A stretch of DNA of 12,167 bases from SIG205 sp045545595 (GTDB lineage Bacteria > Bacillota_I > Bacilli_A > RF39 > UBA660). Positions 5,403 through 12,167 of the stretch are shown piece after piece. The stretch's first letter is position 1. Each line of letters starts with the position of its first letter. The notes under the pieces are model-generated. The model was not told the origin of the DNA, did no database searches, and worked only from the letters and a program-made list of their open reading frames with translations. The position numbers were made by a program, and so were the translations under genes. The DNA lies in the NCBI GenBank assembly GCA_045545595.1, contig JAZQBG010000002.1, forward strand, positions 1 to 12,167. Reading direction: 5' to 3'.

Positions 5403-7181
5403 TTAATTCATAACTCTTTTAAACATTTTTTCTAATTCATATTTTGTGAAGTTAATAATAGTTGGTCTACCATGAGGACAAGTATAAGGATTATTACATT
5501 TTCTTAAATCTTTAATCAATTCTTCCATTTCCTCATTACTTAAATTATCATTAGCTTTAATACTCATTTTACAAGCCATAGTCATCGCTACTCTATCATT
5601 AAACTTTTCTAAAGTAAAATTATCTTTCATAGAAATTACTAAATCAAATATTTTTCTTATAGCTTCTTCTTCATGGTTTTTAGGTAACCAAATTGGATGA
5701 GATTTAACTATAAAACTGTTCATACCGAATTCTGATATTTCAAAATACATATCATTTAAAATATTGATGTTTTCTTTAATAATCATAAATTCATTAAGGG
5801 GTAATTCTATTGTAATTGGAAATAGCATTGATATATTTTTGTCAGATGGATGAGATAACATATAAGATGTTTTCTCATAATTTATTCTTTCTTTAGCAGC
5901 ATGTTGATCTATTAAATATAGTCCTAAATCATTTTGACATATTATATAAGTACCAAATGCATATCCAGCAATATATAACTCAGGAATATTATCTTTCTTT
6001 TCAGTTTTTCCTTCTACTACTAATTCTTCATTTTTAGTTAAAGTAACACTAATATCTTCTATTAGTTCTTGTTTAATAAAAGAAATAATATTTTCATTAT
6101 TTGAAGGTGTAAAATCTATTGTTTCTTGAACATAGTTGTTTTTAACAGGTATTTCTTCATAAGTAATAGGTTTAGGTGTTTCAATAGTAGGAATTAAATT
6201 GATACTATTTAGTCTATCTATTATCGTAGTCTTAATTAAATTTTTAAGTTCAGTAATATTAGAAAATTTTATATCCATTTTAGTTGGATGAATATTAACA
6301 TCTATTAAACTAGAATCTACTTCTATCTTTAAAACAACAATTGGAAATTTAGTCTCAGGCATATATGTATGATATGATTCAATAATAGTTTTATTAATCT
6401 CGTTATTTCTAACAACTCTACCATTTACTAAAGTTATAACATGATTTCTATTAGCTCTATTAACTACTGGTTTTGAAATAAATCCACTAATTTCATAATC
6501 ATTATTATAATTATTAATATCTAACATGTTTTTTGTTACATCTATTCCATATATTGAATTAATAACTTTTAATAGAGTATTATCACCTGGAGTATTAAGT
6601 AATATCCTATTATTATTTGTTAAAGTAAATTTAATATCTGGATAAGATAATGCGATTCTATTTATATAATCTACAATATTAGATAACTCTGTATTTAAAC
6701 TGCTTAGATGTTTCAATCTAGCTGGTGTATTATAAAATAAATTTTTAACTGTAATACTAGTACCTTTTCTAGCATCACATTTTTCTAATTTTATTAATTT
6801 ACCACCTTTAAAATGTATTAAGTTGCCCATTCCACCAGTACTAGTTTTTAAAATTATTTCACTGACTGATGCAATAGAAGGAAGTGCTTCACCTCTAAAA
6901 CCTAGAGTATCAATTCTATATAAATCATCTTCATCATATAACTTACTTGTTGCATGTCTTTGAAATGCAAGTTTAGCATCATCACTATCCATGCCTATTC
7001 CATTATCTATAACTTTAATTTCTACTGTTCCAGAATCAACTAATTCTATTTTTATTTCACTTGACTTAGCATCAATACTATTTTCTACTAATTCCTTAAC
7101 AACAGATACACATTTTTCAACTACTTCCCCTGCTGCTATTTTATTTGATAATATTTCATCCATTACTTTAATATTTGCCAT
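5403..7181 (-). CDS. mutL: DNA mismatch repair protein MutL, endonuclease type
   Basis: A 592-residue MutL. After MutS finds a mismatch, MutL nicks the new strand and recruits downstream repair. The GHKL ATPase signatures are present: ELVENSIDA (30-38, catalytic E30), DNGIGM (59-64), GFRGEAL (94-100). A variable linker (about 325-400) leads to the C-terminal dimer/nuclease domain with the metal-binding DQHAAKERINYE (425-436), ACK (536-538) and CPHGRP (568-573), ending in FKR. These mark the nicking type found where MutH is absent. The usual beta-clamp-binding motif (QEMIVP in Bacillus) appears as ISMLFP (450-455), lacking the Gln. A GTG nine bases upstream is in frame but lies within the Shine-Dalgarno AGGTGG, so the ATG at 7181 is used. 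No mutS is adjacent, unlike the common mutSL operon; the gene appears to be its own unit. Confidence 0.97.
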   Translation of the reverse strand: MANIKVMDEILSNKIAAGEVVEKCVSVVKELVENSIDAKSSEIKIELVDSGTVEIKVIDNGIGMDSDDAKLAFQRHATSKLYDEDDLYRIDTLGFRGEALPSIASVSEIILKTSTGGMGNLIHFKGGKLIKLEKCDARKGTSITVKNLFYNTPARLKHLSSLNTELSNIVDYINRIALSYPDIKFTLTNNNRILLNTPGDNTLLKVINSIYGIDVTKNMLDINNYNNDYEISGFISKPVVNRANRNHVITLVNGRVVRNNEINKTIIESYHTYMPETKFPIVVLKIEVDSSLIDVNIHPTKMDIKFSNITELKNLIKTTIIDRLNSINLIPTIETPKPITYEEIPVKNNYVQETIDFTPSNNENIISFIKQELIEDISVTLTKNEELVVEGKTEKKDNIPELYIAGYAFGTYIICQNDLGLYLIDQHAAKERINYEKTSYMLSHPSDKNISMLFPITIELPLNEFMIIKENINILNDMYFEISEFGMNSFIVKSHPIWLPKNHEEEAIRKIFDLVISMKDNFTLEKFNDRVAMTMACKMSIKANDNLSNEEMEELIKDLRKCNNPYTCPHGRPTIINFTKYELEKMFKRVMN

Positions 7182-7186
7182 TACTA

Positions 7187-7192
7187 CCACCT
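7187..7192 (-). promoter_or_regulatory. Start-deciding ribosome-binding site of mutL
   Basis: AGGTGG lies five bases before the ATG at 7181. The upstream in-frame GTG (7188-7190) is part of this site and is rejected as the start. Confidence 0.8.
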
Positions 7193-7233
7193 AAATCTAT
7201 TTTAACAAATTTATAATAAATAAGATAGATTTA
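7192..7233 (-). repeat. 9-bp inverted repeat spanning the mutL promoter region
   Basis: TAAATCTAT (7192-7200) and ATAGATTTA (7225-7233) are perfect inverted copies 24 bases apart. The arm nearer the gene overlaps the candidate -10 element and touches the Shine-Dalgarno site. It may be an operator or an RNA fold in read-through transcripts, or chance in AT-rich DNA. Confidence 0.4.
7199..7207 (-). promoter_or_regulatory. Candidate extended -10 promoter of mutL
   Basis: TGTTAAAAT on the minus strand fits an extended -10 (TGnTAnAAT). No convincing -35 lies upstream. The predicted start falls at the Shine-Dalgarno site near 7192. Confidence 0.35.
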
Positions 7234-7239
7234 ATTAAA

Positions 7240-7273
7240 AATAGAAGATAATATTTACTAATTATCTTCTATT
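7240..7273 (-). terminator. Intrinsic terminator of the uncharacterised 321-residue gene
   Basis: A perfect 13-bp stem (7240-7252 with 7261-7273) has an 8-base loop and is followed on the minus strand by TTTTTAATT. The stop codon (7262-7264) lies in the first arm. Confidence 0.82.
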
Positions 7274-8227
7274 AATATTATTTTTATCTATAGTTTTCAC
7301 TAATCTTTTAGCTTCGTTTATTTCGCTTTTTGAAAGACCTGGATTTAATCTTGTTGTTATTTTTGGTTCTTTTAATAAACTAATTTTGGGTGTCAAAAAC
7401 TTTAATTGTTCTAATGTGTATTTATTTACTGGTATGTCTACTGTATACACCTTATAGCAATCTGGTTTCATAAATCTAGCAGAAATCATTTGGATAGAAA
7501 TATCCTTATCATTTATTCTAATAGTAATTATATTATCATCCATAAATATAGTCTCACTTACCATACACTCTGTACTCATATTATCAATACAGTTTTGTAA
7601 AATTTCAACATCAAATTTATTAAAATGTTCAGGGTAATAACCACGACTTCCAAATATTTCTTTTTTATATTTTTCAAGTTTTTTCGTAAGTATATGTTTT
7701 TGCCTTTCAAGAAGTTGTTCCTCAGATGGGATTGTCACTGAATAATCTTCTTCGTAAAATCCACCATCCAATTTCATTACATATAGTTGTTGATTTCCTG
7801 TTGTTGGAATTTCAAATAATTTATCTAATTCTTTTTTAGTCATAAATTTAAAATTTTTAAATGTTTTCATTGCACTACTTATTGTTAATGCGCTATTACC
7901 ATCTTTAACAACACAGCTTTCTATAATATGATTATCCACAATAGTAATGTATGGTTCATCATAATTAAAAATTTGATTAGTATAATTCCACTTGCTAAAT
8001 CCTATTTGTGCACGATGAGTTGGTATATTAGAATATGGAAATTGTTTTCTTCTTTCATCTTCTAAATATTTATTTATATGAAGTGATGATCCAGGAATAT
8101 GATGATATAGTATACCATCTTTATTTAAAAGAGTTAGTGACTTTTGATATGGTACTATTAATTGAACACAATCATCGCCTATAGAGTGTGGTTTTAATCG
8201 TTGAACGACTTCACTTACTTTTTTCAT
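7262..8227 (-). CDS. Uncharacterised 321-residue soluble protein
   Basis: I do not recognise this protein. It has no signal peptide or membrane helix. It alternates beta-like stretches (about 20-45, 90-120, 222-262) with helical ones. A charged helix with coiled-coil character spans about 168-192 (EEQLLERQKHILTKKLEK), and the C-terminal 50 residues are basic. Cys are at 20, 105, 213, 221 and 257, with no metal-site spacing; His residues cluster at 42, 43 and 50. A start 24 bases upstream (8251) is in frame, but GGGAGGT (8236-8242) lies eight bases before the ATG at 8227, so MKKVSEVVQ is taken as the N-terminus. The gene has its own candidate promoter and a terminator over its stop codon, so neighbours say little about its role. 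Its codon use resembles the flanking genes, and it is very probably real. Confidence 0.85.
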   Translation of the reverse strand: MKKVSEVVQRLKPHSIGDDCVQLIVPYQKSLTLLNKDGILYHHIPGSSLHINKYLEDERRKQFPYSNIPTHRAQIGFSKWNYTNQIFNYDEPYITIVDNHIIESCVVKDGNSALTISSAMKTFKNFKFMTKKELDKLFEIPTTGNQQLYVMKLDGGFYEEDYSVTIPSEEQLLERQKHILTKKLEKYKKEIFGSRGYYPEHFNKFDVEILQNCIDNMSTECMVSETIFMDDNIITIRINDKDISIQMISARFMKPDCYKVYTVDIPVNKYTLEQLKFLTPKISLLKEPKITTRLNPGLSKSEINEAKRLVKTIDKNNINRR

Positions 8228-8235
8228 ATAATATA

Positions 8236-8242
8236 ACCTCCC
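8236..8242 (-). promoter_or_regulatory. Start-deciding ribosome-binding site of the uncharacterised gene
   Basis: GGGAGGT lies eight bases before the ATG at 8227. The upstream ATG at 8251 has no such site and falls at the predicted transcription start region, so the shorter form is preferred. Confidence 0.8.
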
Positions 8243-8252
8243 AAGTGACATT

Positions 8253-8261
8253 ATTGTATCA
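8253..8261 (-). promoter_or_regulatory. Extended -10 promoter of the uncharacterised gene
   Basis: TGATACAAT (8261-8253) matches an extended -10 (TGn followed by TACAAT). The upstream -35 region is poor (TTTACT at 18 bases is the best). The start should fall near 8246, just before GGGAGGT. Confidence 0.5.
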
Positions 8262-8281
8262 TATTTTTAAGTATATAGTAA

Positions 8282-8309
8282 AAAAATTAGAGATGAAACT
8301 CTAATTTTT
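8282..8309 (-). terminator. Intrinsic terminator of nifJ
   Basis: A perfect 11-bp stem (8282-8292 with 8299-8309) has a 6-base loop and ends on the minus strand in an unbroken run of seven T. The nifJ stop codon (8301-8303) lies within the first arm. Confidence 0.9.
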
Positions 8310-11300
8310 CTCACTTAATTCTTTATAATATTCAAATCTACTCATAGCTTCTTCTTTATTTCTTTTCATTAGTTCAATTGCTTCAGCTTTATTAACGCTT
8401 TTTAACATTGAATATCTTGTTTCCCCATCTAAGAATTCTTCAAATAAATCAAAGTCAGGATTCTTGTAATCAAGTATTAATTTTTCTTCAGTTGGGTTAT
8501 ATCTAAGTAATGGGAAGTATCCACATTCAACAGCTTTTTCTTCTTCATTAATACTATTACACATTCCGCCTTTAATACCATGGGAAATACAAGGTGCATA
8601 AGCGATAATTATTGCTGGTCCGTCATATTCTTCAGCTTCTTTAAATACTTTAATAGCTTGTGCCATATTTGCTCCTAAAGATATAGTTCCAACATACACA
8701 TGAGGATAAGATAATGCAATTCTAACTAAATCTTTTTTATAGGTCTTTTTACCTGATGCCGCAAATTTTGCAACTGCACCACTTCTACTAGACTTAGAAG
8801 CTTGACCTCCAGTATTAGAATATACTTCAGTATCAAGTATTAATATTTTCGATCTATCATTTGTTGACATAATATGATCTATTCCACTATATCCTATATC
8901 GTAAGCCCAACCATCGCCACCAATAGACCAAACTGTACGACTAGTTATGTATTCTTTTAAATCTACTAATTCTTTTGGAACTTTAGTATAATCAAGTTTT
9001 TCATATACATGTTTAGTATTAATATATGAATTAGGATTATCTAACCATTTTGTAAATAGTGAATTAGTTTGTTCATCTACATTACTTAAATTATCTTCCA
9101 TAATTTTTCTAATACGATTTCTAATAATGTTATTACCCATTAATATTCCATATCCAAATTCTGCATTATCTTCAAATAATGAATTTGCCCATGGAACTAA
9201 ATAAGGAGTAGATGGCGCAGAAGCACCATATATTGATGAACATCCAGTCGCATTTGCGATAATTAACTTTTCACCAAATAATTGAGTTAATAATTTGATA
9301 TATGCAGTCTCACCACATCCTGCACATGCTCCATGGAATTCAAATTTTGGAGTTTTAAATTGACTACCTCTAATTGTATATGGATTAAACAAATCTTTTT
9401 CAGTAATATTATCTCTTAAATATTTACTAATTCTATCTTGTTTTAATTTAGCTTCTTCATCAAGAGTTGATTTAACTAATGCCTTTTCACCCTTTTTACC
9501 AGGACAAACCCCAACACACAACATACATCCAGTACAGTCTTCAATAGATGTTGCGATTATATATTTATAATCATCCATATCTTTACCAACCATACCAATA
9601 CATTGTTCTTTAATTACTGGAGGCATACTATCATATTCTTCGCTTGATACTATATAAGGTCTAATTACTCCATGAGGACAAACTAAACTACATTGATTAC
9701 ATTCAATACAGTTTTCATTTATCCAATGAGGTACTGTATCTGTTGCTTTTCTTTTTTCTAACTGTGTAGTTCCACTTTCAAATACTCCATCAGGATTATT
9801 TAAAAATGTCGAAGTAGGAAGTTTATCTCCCATTTGATTATTCATAATATCAAATGTACTTAAGTTTTCTTCTTTAGTTATTTCATCATAAGTTAAAGTA
9901 TTATTATCTATATAATTAATATTCTTTTCAGTATCATCTATCGCACAATGATTATATTCAACTATTGCCATACTTTTTTTAGAATATGTTTTAGTAACCC
10001 ATTCTTTAATTTTATCTTTAATAACTCTATATTCTAATAATCCGGTAATATTAAATATCGCACTTTCCATGATAGTACTAATTTTATTATTAAGATTATT
10101 TTTGCGAGCTAAATCATGAGCATCTATTGTATAAAATCTTATATGTCTTTCTTTGATAATTTTTTTAATATTATCTGGTAATAATTCATTTAATCTAGCT
10201 TTTTCAATTCTAGTATTAAGTAAGAATATACCACCATCACTGATATTATCTAAAACGTCGTATTTATAAATATAACTTTCTTTAGATACAACTACTATAT
10301 TAGGATTATCTACATAATATGTACTTCTAATTAAGTCTTTAGAAAATCTTATGTGACTCTTAGTGATACCCCCACTTTTCTTAGAATCATATTGGAAATA
10401 TCCTTGTACATAATCTTTAGTGTTGTCACCTATTATTTTTAACATATTTTTAGATGCACTAATCATTCCATCTGACCCATAACCATAAATTAAGAAACTA
10501 ACACCATTATTATCAATTTTAAAGTTATCATCTACTTTTATAGAAAGATTTGTAACATCATCATTAATTCCAACTGTAAAACCATTAAATCTTTCTTCAT
10601 TATCTAAAAAGTCAAATACAGCTTTTATTTCTTTTGGTGATGTATTTTTACTAGATAAACCGTATCTTCCACCTAGTATTTCAATATCTTTATCTTTTAA
10701 AGCAGAAACCACATCTAAGTATAAAGGTTCTCCAATACTACCTGGTTCTTTAGTTCTATCTAAGACTGCTATTTTCTTAACAGTTTCAGGTAATACATTA
10801 AGTAAATGCTTAATACTAAATGGTCTATATAAATGTACATTAATGAGACCTAAATTTTCACCATTTTTATTTAGGTAATCAATTGTTTCTTTAATTGTTT
10901 CACATACACTACCCATTGCGATAATTATTTTATCTGCTGTTTCACTTCCATAGTATGAAAATGGTTTATAAGTTCTACCAGTGATAGTGTATACTTTATC
11001 CATTATTTCTTCTACAATATTAGGAACTTTGTAATAATATGGATTCCTTACTTCTGTTGCTTGGAAATATATATCATCATTTTGAGCAGTTCCTTTTGTA
11101 TAAGGTTTATTAGGATTTAAACTTCTATTTCTAAATTCATTTATTTTTTCGTAATTAACTAATTTTTTAATATCTTCTTCATCAATTATTTCTATCTTTT
11201 GTAATTCATGACTAGTTCTAAATCCATCAAAGAAATGTAAGAACGGAATAGAACTTTTTAAAGTAGAAAGGTGCGCAACTAAACTCATATCGTGAGCTTC

Positions 11301-11738
11301 TTGAACATTTGATGCAGAAAGAATCGCAAAACCTGTCATACGAGTAGCATATACATCTTGATGATCGCCTAATATACTTAGTGCATGTGTAGCAAGACTT
11401 CTAGCAGCTACATGAATAACACCAGGTAATAATTCACCAGCCATTTTATACATATTAGGTATCATTAATAATAATCCTTGACTTGCAGTATATGTTGTAC
11501 TTAATGCACCAATAGAAAGTGAACCATGCATCATACCAGCAGCACCAGCTTCAGATTGCATCTCTACTACTTTAACAGTATCACCCAATATATTATTTTT
11601 ACCTTCACTACTCCAATTGTCTATGTGTTCTGCCATTGGACTTGAAGGAGTAATCGGATAAATCGATGCCACTTCAGTAAATAAATATGAATTTAAAGCA
11701 CAAGCTTCATTACCATCTAAAGTTTTATATTTTTTCAT
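8301..11738 (-). CDS. nifJ: Pyruvate:ferredoxin (flavodoxin) oxidoreductase, single chain
   Basis: A 1145-residue enzyme that converts pyruvate and CoA to acetyl-CoA and CO2 and reduces ferredoxin, the core step of anaerobic pyruvate fermentation. The order is that of homodimeric PFOR. The N-terminal pyruvate-binding domain has YPITPSSPMAEH (27-38) and VVEMQSEAGAAGMMHG (57-72). The ferredoxin-like insert has two 4Fe-4S sets (C677/C680/C683/C687 and C735/C738/C741/C745). The TPP domain has GDGWAYDIGYSG (941-952) and NTGGQ (975-979). The cluster near TPP uses C805, C808, C833 and C1050. All expected ligands are present. The length is slightly under the usual 1170-1200, consistent with lacking the C-terminal extension of some PFORs. 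An ATG 15 bases upstream is in frame, but AAGGTG (11745-11750) is placed for the ATG at 11738. It is monocistronic. Confidence 0.98.
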   Translation of the reverse strand: MKKYKTLDGNEACALNSYLFTEVASIYPITPSSPMAEHIDNWSSEGKNNILGDTVKVVEMQSEAGAAGMMHGSLSIGALSTTYTASQGLLLMIPNMYKMAGELLPGVIHVAARSLATHALSILGDHQDVYATRMTGFAILSASNVQEAHDMSLVAHLSTLKSSIPFLHFFDGFRTSHELQKIEIIDEEDIKKLVNYEKINEFRNRSLNPNKPYTKGTAQNDDIYFQATEVRNPYYYKVPNIVEEIMDKVYTITGRTYKPFSYYGSETADKIIIAMGSVCETIKETIDYLNKNGENLGLINVHLYRPFSIKHLLNVLPETVKKIAVLDRTKEPGSIGEPLYLDVVSALKDKDIEILGGRYGLSSKNTSPKEIKAVFDFLDNEERFNGFTVGINDDVTNLSIKVDDNFKIDNNGVSFLIYGYGSDGMISASKNMLKIIGDNTKDYVQGYFQYDSKKSGGITKSHIRFSKDLIRSTYYVDNPNIVVVSKESYIYKYDVLDNISDGGIFLLNTRIEKARLNELLPDNIKKIIKERHIRFYTIDAHDLARKNNLNNKISTIMESAIFNITGLLEYRVIKDKIKEWVTKTYSKKSMAIVEYNHCAIDDTEKNINYIDNNTLTYDEITKEENLSTFDIMNNQMGDKLPTSTFLNNPDGVFESGTTQLEKRKATDTVPHWINENCIECNQCSLVCPHGVIRPYIVSSEEYDSMPPVIKEQCIGMVGKDMDDYKYIIATSIEDCTGCMLCVGVCPGKKGEKALVKSTLDEEAKLKQDRISKYLRDNITEKDLFNPYTIRGSQFKTPKFEFHGACAGCGETAYIKLLTQLFGEKLIIANATGCSSIYGASAPSTPYLVPWANSLFEDNAEFGYGILMGNNIIRNRIRKIMEDNLSNVDEQTNSLFTKWLDNPNSYINTKHVYEKLDYTKVPKELVDLKEYITSRTVWSIGGDGWAYDIGYSGIDHIMSTNDRSKILILDTEVYSNTGGQASKSSRSGAVAKFAASGKKTYKKDLVRIALSYPHVYVGTISLGANMAQAIKVFKEAEEYDGPAIIIAYAPCISHGIKGGMCNSINEEEKAVECGYFPLLRYNPTEEKLILDYKNPDFDLFEEFLDGETRYSMLKSVNKAEAIELMKRNKEEAMSRFEYYKELSEKN

Positions 11739-11744
11739 TTCAAT

Positions 11745-11750
11745 CACCTT
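11745..11750 (-). promoter_or_regulatory. Start-deciding ribosome-binding site of nifJ
   Basis: AAGGTG lies six bases before the ATG at 11738, whose product begins MKKYKTLDGN as PFORs usually do. The ATG at 11753 lies upstream of the site and is rejected. Confidence 0.8.
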
Positions 11751-11765
11751 CATTTATACTATTTA

Positions 11766-11794
11766 ATTATATAATATTAGAAGCATAAAAACAA
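11766..11794 (-). promoter_or_regulatory. Candidate sigma-A promoter of nifJ
   Basis: A perfect TATAAT (11771-11766) lies 17 bases from a modest TTGTTT (11794-11789). The predicted start near 11759 gives a leader of about 20 bases. A second possible -10, TATAAA (11758-11753), lacks a -35. Confidence 0.45.
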
Positions 11795-11832
11795 CAATTT
11801 TGAAAATACAATTTTTACATTTACATGATAAA

Positions 11833-11862
11833 AAGGATATTGTATTAGTTACAATCATCCTT
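11833..11862 (-). terminator. Intrinsic terminator of the Rpn-like gene
   Basis: On the minus strand AAGGAT, a bulged G, then ATTGT (11862-11851) pair with ACAATATCCTT (11843-11833) around a 7-base loop, followed by TTTA. The TGA stop (11855-11857) lies inside the first arm. Confidence 0.7.
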
Positions 11863-12167
11863 CAGTACTTTTCTTGATTTCGGTAATTTCTTCCAAACTC
11901 AAATTAGTATATTTTGAAATCAAATTAATATCTAAATTATCGTTAAGCATATTAATAACCATTTCTCTTTGATTTTGTTCAATTCCTTGAATAAGGCCAT
12001 CTTCATGTCCTTCCCTATAACCGAGCTCTTTATTATAATCTCTTATAGTATTTCTCATTATTTCATCTTCTAATTCTGCATTATATAACCCTATTATGTG
12101 TTCATCATTACTTAGTCTTTCAACTTCGCTTATAAATTCTTCTCTCATATCATCATCCATGAATTCA
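11855..12167 (-). CDS. 3' part of an Rpn-type PD-(D/E)XK nuclease/transposase gene (cut by window edge)
   Basis: The frame stays open to the window edge, so only about the last 103 codons are seen. The ATG at 12160 has no ribosome-binding site in view and is probably internal. The visible part has the typical tail of the Rpn/PDDEXK_2 'recombination-promoting nuclease' family: an acidic helical stretch, then a GYREGHEDGLIQGIEQNQRE linker segment of the G-x-x-x-G type, then a C-terminal helix pair (MVINMLNDNLDINLISKYTNLSLEEITEIKK) resembling a helix-turn-helix. The nuclease domain, which should lie upstream, cannot be judged. The family is multicopy and mobile in gut Bacillota, so this is accessory DNA next to a core metabolic gene. 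It ends in TGA, showing TGA is a stop here. Confidence 0.7.
   Translation of the reverse strand, partial: EFMDDDMREEFISEVERLSNDEHIIGLYNAELEDEIMRNTIRDYNKELGYREGHEDGLIQGIEQNQREMVINMLNDNLDINLISKYTNLSLEEITEIKKSTEG

Noticed and set aside
6991..7194. Plus-strand open frame opposite the start of mutL
   Set aside because: Covers the conserved MutL ATPase motifs on the other strand.
11772..11815. Rex-type redox operator upstream of nifJ
   Set aside because: TTGT- and ACAA-like words occur, but no symmetrical site of the expected form and spacing could be found.
1..12167. Recoded TGA (Trp), as in mollicutes
   Set aside because: Conserved Trp residues are TGG, and the Rpn-like gene ends at TGA inside its terminator.
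1..12167. CRISPR arrays, tRNA or rRNA genes, riboswitches and insertion-sequence ends
   Set aside because: None was seen; all spaces between genes are short and are accounted for by promoters, ribosome-binding sites and terminators.

Overview
The window is about 12 kb of strongly AT-rich bacterial DNA. Every gene lies on the minus strand, so transcription runs from high to low coordinates. Shine-Dalgarno sites are of the AGGAGG/AGGTG type, intrinsic terminators are clear, and the genetic code is standard: Trp is TGG and TGA is used as a stop. An alpha/beta-type small acid-soluble spore protein marks an endospore former, and a full-length pyruvate:ferredoxin oxidoreductase marks anaerobic fermentative metabolism. 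The best fit is a low-GC anaerobic member of the Bacillota (a Clostridia- or Erysipelotrichia/Bacilli-like gut lineage). The genus cannot be read from the sequence.

Layout in order of transcription: (1) 12167-11855, the 3' end of an Rpn-type PD-(D/E)XK nuclease/transposase cut by the window edge. (2) 11738-8301, nifJ, a single-chain pyruvate:ferredoxin oxidoreductase in its own unit. (3) 8227-7262, a 321-residue protein I do not recognise, also in its own unit. (4) 7181-5403, mutL, standing apart from any mutS. (5) 5261-4371, a YhcG/DUF1016-type PD-(D/E)XK nuclease with no restriction-modification partner in view. (6) 4316-497, a tight four-gene operon: nifS-like cysteine desulfurase, 88-residue CPGC thioredoxin, a membrane fusion of an extracytoplasmic thioredoxin with a CcdA/DsbD-like electron-transfer domain, and thiI. 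(7) 427-206, ssp, followed by a strong terminator. The last 205 bases hold that terminator and no convincing gene.

The most coherent system is the nifS-trx-trx/ccdA-thiI operon. The desulfurase supplies persulfide sulfur and ThiI uses it for tRNA 4-thiouridine (and possibly thiamine). The two redox proteins between them would move electrons within the cytosol and across the membrane. Whether those redox proteins serve sulfur transfer or only share the operon is not shown by the sequence.

The spaces between genes are heavily packed. In four genes the stop codon lies inside the terminator stem. In most units the predicted -10 element stops only about 6-10 bases before the Shine-Dalgarno site, implying very short 5' leaders. 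The nifS promoter is embedded in the terminator of the gene before it. No terminator is visible after thiI, and the ssp ribosome-binding site can fold into a hairpin whose upstream arm would exist only in read-through RNA, which suggests a way to keep the spore gene silent outside sporulation.
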